Shown here: in pieces, positions 18,280-27,750 of the stretch
Layout of the letters: every line of letters begins with the position of its first letter
How positions within the stretch are numbered: the stretch's first letter is position 1
Notes under the pieces: generated by a model
Databases searched by the model: none
What the model was told of the DNA's origin: nothing
What the model saw: only the letters and a program-made list of their open reading frames with translations
Program-made: the position numbers and the translations under genes
Assembly: GCF_002929745.1 (NCBI RefSeq)
Contig: NZ_PJIQ01000008.1
Location: 1 to 64,000 of the forward strand
Source: Arthrobacter sp. B1805
GTDB taxonomy: Bacteria; Actinomycetota; Actinomycetes; Actinomycetales; Micrococcaceae
Direction: 5' to 3'
Length of the DNA stretch: 64,000 nucleotides

Positions 18280-19677
18280 CTACCGCGTCGCCGCGAAATT
18301 GAATTCGGTGCAGATGTCCTGTCCGAACACGAAGCGACGGACGGGCGCGGTCCGGGCCTCGGCGAGTGCATCCGAGCCGGAGAATCTGATGCCGGGCACG
18401 CCGTCGCCTACGAGGACGGGCGCGGTCGTGAGGTAGAGCCTGTCGAGCAGGCCGGCCTCGAGGAAGCGTGAGACGGTGTTCCCGCCGCCTTCCACGAGGA
18501 CCTTCTCCATCCCCCTCGCCTGCAGTACGTCCAGGACTCGCGCAGGTGCGAAGTCGTCCATGGGCAGCCGCACCACCTCCACCGAGGCCGGCACGCCCTC
18601 GGGGACGACCGCGTCGCGCGCGACGATCCAGAGCGTGGGCACGCCGTCGTCGGCCAGGACCCGCGCGTCGACATCCACTTTCGCGCCTGCATCGAGCACC
18701 ACGCGGACCGGGCTGGTACCGGGCACGTCCTCGACCGAGAGCGAGCAGTCCTCCGCGAGGACGGTGGACGCGCCGACGACGACGGCGTCGACGAGGGCGC
18801 GCAGCCGCTGGAGGTGCGCGCGGTCCCCCCGGTCGTCGTGGAACCCGGGGTCACCCGACCGCGAAGCGATGAAGCCGTCGAGGCTCTGCCTCAGCTGCCC
18901 GACGACGATCCGTCCGGTGGCACCGGCGAGATACCCGTAGCGGTGGGTGAGTTCCTCCGCCTCGCCGCGCGCGGGTGCCGCTGGCAAGACGCCGTCGAGG
19001 AGGGAGCTCCAGGCATCCGCGGACGGGGCGACGTCGTGCCTCATGCGCGCACGCTTGGTCGCGAGGTATCCCGCGTTCTCCCTGCGTTCGGACACGGCGA
19101 GTCCGTGGCGCTCGACGACGGCGATGCCCAGCTCCTCGAGTGCTTCCTCCTTCGCCGGGTTCCCGGACAGCAGGCGGACGGACGTGATCCCGAGGTCCTG
19201 GAGGATCTCCGCGGCCTGGTCGTACCGCCTCGCGTCGACGGGAAGCCCCAGCTCGGTGTTCGCATCGACCGTGTCGATGCCCTGATCCTGCAGCGCATAG
19301 GCCTTGAGCTTGGCGAGCAGACCGATGCCGCGCCCTTCATGCCCCCGGACATACACCACGACGCCGCGACCCTCCCCGGCGATGGCAGCGAGCGCCGCCT
19401 CGAGCTGGTCGCCGCAGTCGCAGCGCCAGGACCCGAAGGCGTCCCCCGTCAGGCACTCGCTGTGGACCCGGACGAGCGGAGCCGAACTCGTCATGCTGCG
19501 CGCTCCACCGTCGGCGTCGTCGATCCCCTGCGTGAGGGCAACGTGCTCAATTCCCCCGCTGTCGCGGTAGCCGATCATGCGGAAGAGGCCGTGCCTGGTG
19601 GGCAGGACGGTCTCCGCGACCCTCTCGACGGTGGCCGGCACGGCTGCCGGTTCGAGCTGCGGGGACGTGGTGGACAT
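18280..19677 (-). CDS. GTP cyclohydrolase II fused to a RibD-type reductase domain
   Basis: A 465-residue fusion from the riboflavin pathway. Residues 15-225 are GTP cyclohydrolase II with the zinc Cys set at 75, 86 and 88 ([20 protein letters not shown]), then [10 protein letters not shown], and a phosphate loop that reads LLSGNPAK where the usual form is LLTNNPxK. Residues about 245-465 are a RibD_C/dihydrofolate-reductase-like domain with [26 protein letters not shown] and [19 protein letters not shown]. Together these could open GTP and reduce the resulting pyrimidine, skipping the separate deaminase domain. It stands apart from any ribE/ribH genes in this window. It may be a second copy for a flavin-like or other pteridine product. 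Confidence 0.85.
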   Translation of the reverse strand: MSTTSPQLEPAAVPATVERVAETVLPTRHGLFRMIGYRDSGGIEHVALTQGIDDADGGARSMTSSAPLVRVHSECLTGDAFGSWRCDCGDQLEAALAAIAGEGRGVVVYVRGHEGRGIGLLAKLKAYALQDQGIDTVDANTELGLPVDARRYDQAAEILQDLGITSVRLLSGNPAKEEALEELGIAVVERHGLAVSERRENAGYLATKRARMRHDVAPSADAWSSLLDGVLPAAPARGEAEELTHRYGYLAGATGRIVVGQLRQSLDGFIASRSGDPGFHDDRGDRAHLQRLRALVDAVVVGASTVLAEDCSLSVEDVPGTSPVRVVLDAGAKVDVDARVLADDGVPTLWIVARDAVVPEGVPASVEVVRLPMDDFAPARVLDVLQARGMEKVLVEGGGNTVSRFLEAGLLDRLYLTTAPVLVGDGVPGIRFSGSDALAEARTAPVRRFVFGQDICTEFNFAATR

Positions 19678-19751
19678 GAGACAACCTTAGGAGCGGGGCG
19701 GCATGACGGGAAACTGCGTGTCGCAGGGAACAACCGTGGCAGAGGGGCGTC

Positions 19752-20669
19752 CTATTGCGGTGACGGAGTGTGGGGCACCCCTGCCGCAGCCCGTCCGAGG
19801 ACCTCCCGGAAAGCGAGCACCGCCGGCCGGCGTGCACCCGCACGTCGCACCGAGGTGAAGATCGAACGACGCGGGCCCTCGTCGAGATCGAAGAGCTGCA
19901 CCGGCACGTTACGCCCCGTCCAGACGAGATCGGGCATGAGGGCGACGGCGTTGCCGGACTCGATGAGCCGGATCTGCGCCTGGAGGTCCGCCGTCTCGTA
20001 GCGGACGTCCGGCTCGAACCCGGCGCGGCGGCACGCCTGCTCCGCCCAGTGACGGGAGGCCGCTCCCCTCGGCTCCATGACCCACGCGGCATCGGCGGCC
20101 TCCGCGACAGCGGAGACCCCGCCGTGGTGAAGCCCGGCCCGCGGAACAGCGAGGCGGATTGCGTCCTCCGTCAGCGGCACGTGGTCCAGTTCAGGGTGGC
20201 GGGGAGCCGCGTGTCCAGGGTACTGCTCAGCGATCACGAGATCGAAGTCGCGGGCGAACGTCTCGTACAGGGCTGTTTCAGGTTCGCGCTGGACCATCTC
20301 CACGCGCACGTCCGGATAGTCCCGGCTCATGGCCGTCAGGGCATCCGGCATCAGCGCGAGCGCAGCAGACTGGAAGACTGCCACCCGGACCGTCCCGGAC
20401 ACCGTCGTCAGGGAGGCCGCGAGATCGGCTTCTGCCCGTTCCAGTGTCTCCAGCAACTCCGCCGTATGCGCGACCAGCACCTCGGCCTGCGGTGTCAGGA
20501 CGACCCGGCGGCCCGTCTTCCGCAGCAGCTCGACACCCACCTCCTTCTCGAGCAGGGCGAGCTGCTGCGACACGGACGACGGGCTGTAGCTCAGGGCGGC
20601 CGCGACGTCGGCGAGCGTGCCGCGGAGCTTGAGCTCGCGCAACAGGCGCAGTCTGCGCAGATCGAGCAC
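19752..20669 (-). CDS. LysR family regulator, probably of putA
   Basis: A 305-residue LysR-type regulator. The N-terminal winged helix-turn-helix includes LADVAAALSYSPSSVSQQLALLEKEVG (near residues 18-44), followed by a linker helix and a periplasmic-binding-like effector domain. The frame is open to 20717, but the GTG at 20669 is preceded at 5 bases by GGGAGG, while the far ATG lies inside a palindrome that looks like the operator, so the shorter start is preferred. It is divergent from putA, 143 bases away, which is the usual LysR target layout. PutA here lacks its own DNA-binding domain, which fits separate control. Effector (proline?) is inferred. Confidence 0.87.
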   Translation of the reverse strand: MLDLRRLRLLRELKLRGTLADVAAALSYSPSSVSQQLALLEKEVGVELLRKTGRRVVLTPQAEVLVAHTAELLETLERAEADLAASLTTVSGTVRVAVFQSAALALMPDALTAMSRDYPDVRVEMVQREPETALYETFARDFDLVIAEQYPGHAAPRHPELDHVPLTEDAIRLAVPRAGLHHGGVSAVAEAADAAWVMEPRGAASRHWAEQACRRAGFEPDVRYETADLQAQIRLIESGNAVALMPDLVWTGRNVPVQLFDLDEGPRRSIFTSVRRAGARRPAVLAFREVLGRAAAGVPHTPSPQ

Positions 20670-20694
20670 GGAACCTCCCACGTTCGGTTTCTGT

Positions 20695-20718
20695 GATGAA
20701 TATCCTTCGGAATTCATC
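20695..20718. promoter_or_regulatory. Palindrome in the lysR-putA divergent region
   Basis: GATGAAT (20695-20701) and ATTCATC (20712-20718) form a perfect 7-base inverted repeat with a 10-base spacer. The outer size and AT-rich arms suit a LysR site (T-N11-A type). It lies upstream of both genes and is the best candidate operator for the regulator. Confidence 0.5.
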
Positions 20719-20812
20719 GCTTTTCCTAATCCTACTGGGAGCCCGATACTGAACCTGAAGTAGCTGCTTCATCCTGTGCCCGGCGTGAGCCGTCGAACCG
20801 AAAGCCGTTGCC

Positions 20813-23800
20813 ATGACAACCCAGATCCCGCCCCGCGAGGGTTTCGCCGCTACCCCGGCACCCCAGGACGCGCCCAGCACCCCCTACCCCGGGTCCGACG
20901 ACACATCCGCGCACTTCTCGGCCGGTCCCGGCGGCACCACGGACATCCCGGCGGCGCTGCCGGAGGAATCGATCGCCCTCGTGCGGCGATGGCTCGTCGA
21001 GGCGTCGAAGGTCCCGGTCGACGCATCCGCCAAGCAACTCGCGGGCGTCCTCAAGGACCCGAACGGGCTCGCCTTCACCGTCGGCTTCGTCGACGGCGTG
21101 ATCCGCCCCGAGGACCTCTCCGTCGCGGCGCGCAACCTCGGCGCCATCGCACCCATGGTGCCCGGCTTCCTCCCCTGGTACATGCGTTCTGCCGTGAAGG
21201 TCGGCGCCGCCGTCGCCCCCGTCTTGCCGCAGGTCGTCATCCCGATCGCCCGGCGCGTCCTGCGCGAAATGGTCGGGCACCTCATCATCGACGCCTCGGA
21301 CGCCAGACTCGGCCGGTCGATCAGCAGGATCAGGCGCGAAGGCATCCGCCTGAATGTCAACCTGCTCGGCGAGGCGGTCCTCGGGGATCATGAGGCGGAA
21401 CGCCGACTGGAGGGCACCGTCCGGCTCCTCGAGCGCCCGGACGTCGAGTACGTCTCCATCAAGGTGTCCTCCACCGTCGCCCCGCACCCCGCATGGGCAT
21501 TCGAGGAGGCCGTGGAGCACGTGGTAGAGAAGCTCACTCCGCTGTACAGGCTCGCGGCGACTTCCGAGAAACCCAAGTTCATCAACCTCGACATGGAGGA
21601 GTACAAGGACCTCGACCTCACGATCGCGGTCTTCATGGCGATCCTCGACCGGCCCGAGTTCACGAACCTCGAGGCCGGCATCGTGCTGCAGGCGTACCTC
21701 CCCGACTCCCTGGCAGCCATGATCCGGCTGCAGGAATGGGCGGCTGCCCGTCGCGCCCGCGGCGGTGCCGGCATCAAGGTCCGCGTGGTGAAGGGAGCCA
21801 ACCTCCCCATGGAGCAGGTCGAGGCGTCGCTCCACGACTGGCCGCTGGCGACCTGGGGCTCGAAGCAGGACTCGGACACGCACTACAAGCGCGTACTCAA
21901 CTATGCTTTGCAGCCCGGCCGCATCGACAACGTCCGCATCGGCGTCGCGGGCCACAACCTGTTCGACCTGGCCTTCGCGTGGCTGCTCGCGGGCGAGCGC
22001 GGGGTACGCCACGGCATCGAGTTCGAGATGCTCCTCGGCATGGCGCAGGGGCAGGCGGAGGCCGTCAAGCGCGACGTGGGGTCCCTGCTGCTCTACACAC
22101 CGGTCGTCCACCCGAGCGAGTTCGACGTCGCCATCGCGTACCTGATCAGGCGCCTCGAGGAGGGTGCGAGCCAGGACAACTTCATGTCCGCAGTGTTCGA
22201 ACTCTCCGAGAACGAGGCGCTCTTCGAGCGTGAGAAGAACCGCTTCCTCGCCTCGCTCCAGCATCTCGATACCTCCATCCCGGCTCCCAGCCGCCGTCAG
22301 GACCGCACGCTGCCCGCCCCGGCGCACCCCGGGACCGGGTTCGTGAACACTCCTGACACCGATCCTTCCCTGCCTGCCAATCGGGCGTGGGGGCGGGCGA
22401 TCCTCGAACGCGTGGCCACCTCCGAGCTGGGCAACGACCTCGTCGCCGCCACCAGCCTCGCCCGTGCCGAGGACCTCGAGGACACGATCGCCGGCGCAGT
22501 CTCCGCGGCCGCGTCCTGGGGAGACCTCACAGGGGCGGAGCGCGCCGAGATCCTGCACCGGGCGGGAGACTCGCTCGAGGCGCACCGCGCGGAGCTGATG
22601 GAGGTCATGGCTGCCGAGACCGGCAAGACGCTGGACCAGGCGGACCCGGAGATCTCCGAGGCCGTCGACTTCGCCCACTACTACGCCGAGCGCGCCCGCG
22701 AGCTCGACGACGTCGACGGCGCCCTGTTCTCTCCCGTCCGGCTGACCGTCGTCACGCCCCCGTGGAACTTCCCGGTGGCGATCCCGGCGGGCTCGACCCT
22801 CGCGGCGCTGGCCGCCGGGTCCTCCGTGATCATCAAGCCCGCCTCGCAGGCGCGCCGGTCCGGTTCCGTCATGGTCCAGGCCCTTTGGGCAGCAGGAGTG
22901 CCGAGGGGGGTCCTCCGCTTGGTGCAGGTCGACGAGGGCGACCTCGGGCGACAGCTCATCTCGGACCCACGGGTCGACCGCGTGATCCTGACCGGCGGGT
23001 ACGAGACCGCCAAGTTGTTCCGGTCCTTCCGGACGGACCTGCCGCTCCTGGCCGAGACGTCCGGCAAGAACGCCATCATCGTCACCCCGAGCGCCGACCT
23101 CGATCTCGCGGCGAAGGACGTGGCGCAGTCGGCCTTCGGCCACGCGGGCCAGAAGTGCTCGGCGGCGTCCCTGGTGATCCTCGTCGGCAGCGTGGCTTCG
23201 TCGCCGCGGTTCCGCAACCAGCTCCTCGACGCGGTCACGTCGCTCTCTGTCGGCTACCCCGACGATCCCACCACGCAGATGGGACCGGTCATCGAACCGG
23301 CGGAGGGAAAACTGCTCGACGGGCTGACGGCGCTTGGCGAGGGAGAGTCGTGGCTCGTGGAGCCGCAGCGACTCGACGACTCGGGCCGCCTATGGAGCCC
23401 GGGCGTGCGCGACGGTGTCAGGCGCGGGTCCACCTACCACCTGACGGAGTACTTCGGCCCGATCCTCGGCATCATGACCGCGGCGACCCTCGACGAGGCC
23501 ATAGCACTGCAGAACGACATCGATTACGGCCTCACGTCCGGCATCCATTCACTGGACAGCCGGGAGATCGCGACCTGGATCGACGGCGTGCAGGCAGGCA
23601 ACCTCTACGTCAACCGCGGCATCACGGGCGCGATCGTCCAGCGCCAGCCATTCGGTGGCTGGAAGAAATCGGCGGTCGGCGCGGGAACCAAGGCGGGGGG
23701 ACCGAACTACCTCGTGGGCCTCGGGGCGTGGACGTCCAGGGAATCGAAGGCACAGGATGCCCCCCTTCCCGTCGTCGCCCCCCTGCTGTCGGCGGCGCAC

Positions 23801-24349
23801 AGCGCCGGTCTGTCCGCACCAGACCTCGCCCGCCTCGACCGCGCTGCCGCTTCGGACGCTGCTGCGTGGGCCGCCGAGTTCGGTCGGGTCAAGGACGTCT
23901 CGGGGCTGCCCGTCGAGCGCAACCTCTTCCGCTACCTTCCCCATCCCGTGACGGTACGGTTGGCGGAGGGAGCTCCCCTGGTGGATCTGGTGCGTGTCCT
24001 CCTCGCCGCGGTGGCCGCCGACTCCGTGGTCACGGTATCCAGTGCGGTCGATCTCCCGGCGTCGCTGCGGGCCATCGTCGCGCCGCGGTCCGACAGCATC
24101 ATCATCGAAGACGACGAGGCATGGCTCGCACGCAGCGCGTCGCTCGCCACCCGGCGCGTCCGGCTCATCGGCGGGAGCGCACCAGCTCTGGCGAGGGTGA
24201 CCGGTGGACGGCCCGACCTGGCGATCTACGCGCAGCCTGTCACCGAGTCGGGCCGGGTGGAGATGCTGCCGTTCCTGCAGGAACAGGCCATCAGCGTCAC
24301 GGCCCACCGGTTCGGCACGCCCAACGGCCTCACCGAGGGCATCATCTGA
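20813..24349 (+). CDS. putA: Bifunctional proline dehydrogenase / L-glutamate gamma-semialdehyde dehydrogenase
   Basis: A 1178-residue enzyme that oxidises proline to glutamate in two steps. The FAD-binding proline dehydrogenase barrel (about 60-490) shows NLLGEAVLG, YVSIKVS and GVAGHNLFDLAFAWLL. The aldehyde dehydrogenase domain (about 530-990) has TPPWNFPVAIPAG, the ETSGKNAIIV segment with its Glu, and the catalytic Cys782 in FGHAGQKCSAAS. A further 180 C-terminal residues resemble an extra ALDH-superfamily oligomer flap, as in long PutA proteins. There is no N-terminal ribbon-helix-helix, so it is not a self-repressor. The flanking LysR gene fits regulation by proline. ATG at 20813. Confidence 0.96.
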   Translation: MTTQIPPREGFAATPAPQDAPSTPYPGSDDTSAHFSAGPGGTTDIPAALPEESIALVRRWLVEASKVPVDASAKQLAGVLKDPNGLAFTVGFVDGVIRPEDLSVAARNLGAIAPMVPGFLPWYMRSAVKVGAAVAPVLPQVVIPIARRVLREMVGHLIIDASDARLGRSISRIRREGIRLNVNLLGEAVLGDHEAERRLEGTVRLLERPDVEYVSIKVSSTVAPHPAWAFEEAVEHVVEKLTPLYRLAATSEKPKFINLDMEEYKDLDLTIAVFMAILDRPEFTNLEAGIVLQAYLPDSLAAMIRLQEWAAARRARGGAGIKVRVVKGANLPMEQVEASLHDWPLATWGSKQDSDTHYKRVLNYALQPGRIDNVRIGVAGHNLFDLAFAWLLAGERGVRHGIEFEMLLGMAQGQAEAVKRDVGSLLLYTPVVHPSEFDVAIAYLIRRLEEGASQDNFMSAVFELSENEALFEREKNRFLASLQHLDTSIPAPSRRQDRTLPAPAHPGTGFVNTPDTDPSLPANRAWGRAILERVATSELGNDLVAATSLARAEDLEDTIAGAVSAAASWGDLTGAERAEILHRAGDSLEAHRAELMEVMAAETGKTLDQADPEISEAVDFAHYYAERARELDDVDGALFSPVRLTVVTPPWNFPVAIPAGSTLAALAAGSSVIIKPASQARRSGSVMVQALWAAGVPRGVLRLVQVDEGDLGRQLISDPRVDRVILTGGYETAKLFRSFRTDLPLLAETSGKNAIIVTPSADLDLAAKDVAQSAFGHAGQKCSAASLVILVGSVASSPRFRNQLLDAVTSLSVGYPDDPTTQMGPVIEPAEGKLLDGLTALGEGESWLVEPQRLDDSGRLWSPGVRDGVRRGSTYHLTEYFGPILGIMTAATLDEAIALQNDIDYGLTSGIHSLDSREIATWIDGVQAGNLYVNRGITGAIVQRQPFGGWKKSAVGAGTKAGGPNYLVGLGAWTSRESKAQDAPLPVVAPLLSAAHSAGLSAPDLARLDRAAASDAAAWAAEFGRVKDVSGLPVERNLFRYLPHPVTVRLAEGAPLVDLVRVLLAAVAADSVVTVSSAVDLPASLRAIVAPRSDSIIIEDDEAWLARSASLATRRVRLIGGSAPALARVTGGRPDLAIYAQPVTESGRVEMLPFLQEQAISVTAHRFGTPNGLTEGII

Positions 24350-24471
24350 AGCGTGTCACCAGCAGTGCATCGGTCCGCCCGGCGGGCTGTCCGGCCTGAA
24401 GGTCGTGCGGCCTCTGACACAATCGATCGGACAGCACGTCGCCGTTGCTGCCGAAAGGACCGACGCCGCAG

Positions 24472-25515
24472 ATGAACACCAGTACCACCCGGGAGACCCG
24501 GTACCGACAGCTCCGAGCGTGGGTCCCGGGTCTTCTCGTCATGGCTGCCGGCGTCGGGCTGTCCATGGCCCTGGCCGGCGTGCAGACGGTCCTCGGAGCC
24601 CTCGTCATCGCCCTGGTCCTCGGCATCCTGCTCGGCAACTCGGGCGTCTACTCGGCAAGGCTTCGCACGGGGATCAGTGGCGGCACCATGCGCCTGCTCC
24701 GTGCCGGGGTCGTACTGCTCGGGCTCCAACTCGCTGTTCCGGACATCCTCGCCCTGGGGCCGCAGGTCGTCCTGCTGATCGTCGCATGCGTGTCCTTGAG
24801 CTACTTCGCCACTCTCTGGCTGGGCAGACGCCTCGGCCTGACCCGCTCCGGAGCGGCCCTCATGGCGGCAGGCTTCTCGATCTGCGGGGCGTCCGCCGTC
24901 GCCGGGATGCAGGGCGTCGTCGACGCCGACGATGACGAGGTCGCCTCCGCCGTCGCGATGGTCACGCTCTACGGATCCCTGATGATCGTGGTGCTGCCAC
25001 TGCTCAATGCCGTCGCCGGGCTCGACGCGGCACGATTCGGCGTATGGTCCGGGCTGGCCGTCCATGAGGTGGCCCAGGTGGTGGCTGTGGCCAGCACGGC
25101 CGGGACGACGGCGCTGGCCGTGGCCACGGTGGTCAAGCTCGGTCGCGTCGTCCTGCTGGCGCCGGTCACTGCCCTCGCGAGCGTCGGGGTACGACGCCGC
25201 GCGGCCGCTATGGATCGTGGAACAGGGGAAGACGCAGGGCGGCCCGGCCGCAGGAAGACTCCCCTGGTGCCCCTCTTCGTGCTGGGCTTCCTGGCCATGG
25301 TCGTGCTGCGGTCGCTGGACATCCTGCCCCCGTCGCTCCTGGACGCCGGCCGCACCCTCACCACCGTCCTGCTGGCCGCGGGGATGTTCGGACTCGGCGC
25401 CGGCATCGACCTCCGCCGCCTGCTCCGCACGGGTGGACGGTTCGCGATCGTCGGGGCGGGCTCGACGCTGTTCCTCGTCGGGCTCTCGCTCCTCGGAGTC
25501 CTCGTCGTGGCCTAG
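24472..25515 (+). CDS. YeiH-family putative sulfate/anion exporter
   Basis: A 347-residue membrane protein with about ten helices. It carries YeiH/UPF0324 motifs: the LGILLGNSG segment, GGTMRLLRAGVVLLGLQL, AAGFSICGASAV and SGLAVHEVAQVVAVAS. E. coli YeiH relatives are annotated as putative sulfate exporters; the true substrate is not established here. ATG at 24472 follows GAAAGGAC by about 12 bases. It follows putA on the same strand after 122 bases and ends 10 bases before the ddl stop on the other strand, so no separate terminator is visible. Confidence 0.88.
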   Translation: MNTSTTRETRYRQLRAWVPGLLVMAAGVGLSMALAGVQTVLGALVIALVLGILLGNSGVYSARLRTGISGGTMRLLRAGVVLLGLQLAVPDILALGPQVVLLIVACVSLSYFATLWLGRRLGLTRSGAALMAAGFSICGASAVAGMQGVVDADDDEVASAVAMVTLYGSLMIVVLPLLNAVAGLDAARFGVWSGLAVHEVAQVVAVASTAGTTALAVATVVKLGRVVLLAPVTALASVGVRRRAAAMDRGTGEDAGRPGRRKTPLVPLFVLGFLAMVVLRSLDILPPSLLDAGRTLTTVLLAAGMFGLGAGIDLRRLLRTGGRFAIVGAGSTLFLVGLSLLGVLVVA

Positions 25516-25525
25516 CCGCCCATGC

Positions 25526-26686
25526 TCAGCGCAGGCCGGTACCCCGCTCCAGCGCGAGTCCGATGAGCTCGTCGATGAGTTCCGTGTAGCCCAGCCCCGA
25601 CTTCGCCCACATCTGGGGGTACATGCTGATGGGGGTGAATCCGGGCATGGTATTGATCTCGTTGATGACGAGGCGGCCGTCGGGCGTGTAGAAGAAGTCG
25701 ACCCGCGACAGGCCCTCGCCTCCGATCGCGTCGAACGCCCTGCCCGCGAGATCCCGCACGCGGTCGATTACGTCCTGCGGGAGGTCCGCGGGGCAGGAGA
25801 GCTCCGCAGCGGCGCCGTCGACGTACTTCGCCTCGAAGTCGTACCAGGCGTGGTCGCCCGGCTGGATCGCGATCTCGCCCGGAAGCGACGTGCGCGGCGC
25901 GTCGAGTCCGCGTCCCTGCAGGACGGCCACCTCGATCTCGCGCCCCACGATGCCGGCCTCGATCACCACCTTCGGGTCGTGTGCTCGCGCCGCCTCCACC
26001 GCGGCCAGGATCCCCTCCGCGTCCTCGACGCGGCTGATGCCCATCGAGGACCCTGCGCGTGCCGGCTTGACGAACAGCGGGAACCCGAGGGCCGCGGCAC
26101 GAAGCATGCTGCCTTCCGCGTCAGTCCGCCACTGGCGGTCCGTCACCACCTCGTAGGGGCCCACCTCGAGTCCCGCCGCCGCGAAGACCACCTTCATGTA
26201 GTGCTTGTCCATCCCGACGGCTGAGGCCAGGACACCGGCGCCGACGTAGCGCATGTCGGCGAGCTCCAGCATGCCCTGCAGCGTGCCGTCCTCCCCGAAC
26301 GGACCGTGCAGGAGTGGCAGGACGACGTCCACCCCGCCAAGGCTCCTGGGGACGGAGCCGGGCGCTGCGACGAGGAGTTCCTGTCCCTCCCCGCCATCCG
26401 CCGCGGTACCCATGACCACTGCCTGCTCCGTCGCGGTCACCTCGGGAAGCACATCGGAGCGGAGAGACCACGCCGACGGATCACCCGAGACGAGGGACCA
26501 TTGCCCTGACTTCGTGATGCCGACCGGCACGACGTCGTACCGTGTGCGGTCGATCGCCTCCAGGACCCCGGCGGCTGTCACGCAGCTGACGGCGTGCTCG
26601 CTGGATCGGCCGCCGAACAGGACGAGCACGCGTGGCTTGCGGGACAGGGCTGAAGTCTCGGTGGTCTCGGTGGTCACGGTGGTCAC
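25526..26686 (-). CDS. ddl: D-alanine-D-alanine ligase
   Basis: A 386-residue ATP-grasp ligase making D-Ala-D-Ala for peptidoglycan. N-terminal motif VLFGGRSSEHAVSCVTA (near 20-36), LLHGPFGEDGTLQG, the ATP-grasp loop KPARAGSSMGISRV and the C-terminal metal site INEINTMPGFTPISMYPQMW are all present. The start is taken as the GTG at 26686, which overlaps the gpsA stop (GTGA); a second GTG at 26677 is close by, and the codons between them form a Thr-rich repeat (TTVTTETTET). The open frame extending to 27994 is gpsA shadow. It is the last gene of the murA-plsC-gpsA-ddl run. Confidence 0.95.
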   Translation of the reverse strand: MTTVTTETTETSALSRKPRVLVLFGGRSSEHAVSCVTAAGVLEAIDRTRYDVVPVGITKSGQWSLVSGDPSAWSLRSDVLPEVTATEQAVVMGTAADGGEGQELLVAAPGSVPRSLGGVDVVLPLLHGPFGEDGTLQGMLELADMRYVGAGVLASAVGMDKHYMKVVFAAAGLEVGPYEVVTDRQWRTDAEGSMLRAAALGFPLFVKPARAGSSMGISRVEDAEGILAAVEAARAHDPKVVIEAGIVGREIEVAVLQGRGLDAPRTSLPGEIAIQPGDHAWYDFEAKYVDGAAAELSCPADLPQDVIDRVRDLAGRAFDAIGGEGLSRVDFFYTPDGRLVINEINTMPGFTPISMYPQMWAKSGLGYTELIDELIGLALERGTGLR

Positions 26687-27750
26687 GGTGCGCGATCGCC
26701 TTCCGGCTTGAGGTGGCGGGCCAGCAGGCGCGGCCCGAGGTCGTTGACGGACAAGCGCCCCTGCAGGACGGCCACCACGCTCGCGGTGATGGGCATGTCG
26801 ACGCCCAGCTTGGTCGCGGAGTCCAGGACGGCCTGCGCGGACTTGATCCCCTCCGCCGTCTGGTTCATCCTCACCGTCACCTGGTCGAGGGTGAGACCCT
26901 GACCCAGGAGGTGCCCGGCGGTGTGGTTGCGCGAGAGCGCGGACGAGCAGGTGGCGATCAGGTCTCCCATGCCGGCGAGCCCGGCCATCGTCTCCGGCCG
27001 CCCACCCAGAGCGACGGCCAGACGCGTGGTCTCTGCGAGCCCGCGTGTGATGACGGACGCCTTGGTGTTGTCGCCCATCCGTCGCCCTTCGCAGATCCCG
27101 ACGGCGAGTGCGATGACATTCTTCACGATGCCCCCGATCTCGACACCGATCACGTCGGTGGACGTGTAGGGCCGGAAGTAGGACGCCGTGCAGGCCGCCG
27201 CGATCCAGGTCGCCGTGTCGTGGTCGGGACACGCGACGACGGACGCCGTCGGCTCCTCCCGCGCGATCTCCATGGCGAGGTTGGGTCCGGAGACGACAGC
27301 GATCCGCTCCGCCGGCAGTGCGAGTTCCTCCGCGATCACCTCGCTCATCCGCGCGTCCGTGCCGACCTCGAGCCCCTTCATCAGCGAGACGACGACGGCG
27401 TGTGCGGGGATGAGCGGGCGCCATTCCGGAAGTTGCGCACGCAGTGTCTGCGCCGGGACAGCCAGCACCACGAGGTCGCTCCCCGCGAGGACCGCGTCGA
27501 CGTCGACCGACGCACTGACGTTCGACGGGAGCCTGATGTCGCCGAGATACCGCGAATTGCGGTGCTCCGACGTGATCTCGTCCGCCACTTCGGAACGCCG
27601 GGACCAGAGCATGATGTCCGTGCTCGCTGACGCGTCCGCGAGCACCTTCGCGAACGTCGTTCCCCAGCTCCCGGAACCGAGCACCGCGATCTTCGCCGGC
27701 TGCCGCCTCCGGTCCACGCCGTTCGGCACCCCGGGTGATGCTTCGCTCAT
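26683..27750 (-). CDS. gpsA: NAD(P)-dependent glycerol-3-phosphate dehydrogenase
   Basis: A 355-residue enzyme that reduces dihydroxyacetone phosphate to sn-glycerol 3-phosphate for phospholipid synthesis. The Rossmann motif is VLGSGSWGTTFAKVLAD (near residues 23-39); MKGLE, VSGPNLAMEIA and the catalytic Lys segment EIGGIVKNVIALAVG follow, then GLAGMGDLIATC and the GQ.L....M.QTAEGIKS region. The first 18 residues are a polar extension. It overlaps plsC by one base (TGATG) and ddl by four, so the three are translationally coupled. Confidence 0.96.
   Translation of the reverse strand: MSEASPGVPNGVDRRRQPAKIAVLGSGSWGTTFAKVLADASASTDIMLWSRRSEVADEITSEHRNSRYLGDIRLPSNVSASVDVDAVLAGSDLVVLAVPAQTLRAQLPEWRPLIPAHAVVVSLMKGLEVGTDARMSEVIAEELALPAERIAVVSGPNLAMEIAREEPTASVVACPDHDTATWIAAACTASYFRPYTSTDVIGVEIGGIVKNVIALAVGICEGRRMGDNTKASVITRGLAETTRLAVALGGRPETMAGLAGMGDLIATCSSALSRNHTAGHLLGQGLTLDQVTVRMNQTAEGIKSAQAVLDSATKLGVDMPITASVVAVLQGRLSVNDLGPRLLARHLKPEGDRAP

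Noticed and set aside
20732-23143. An 803-codon minus-strand frame opposite putA
   Set aside because: It is the antisense shadow of putA, rich in Gly, Arg, Asp and Val with no recognisable domain.
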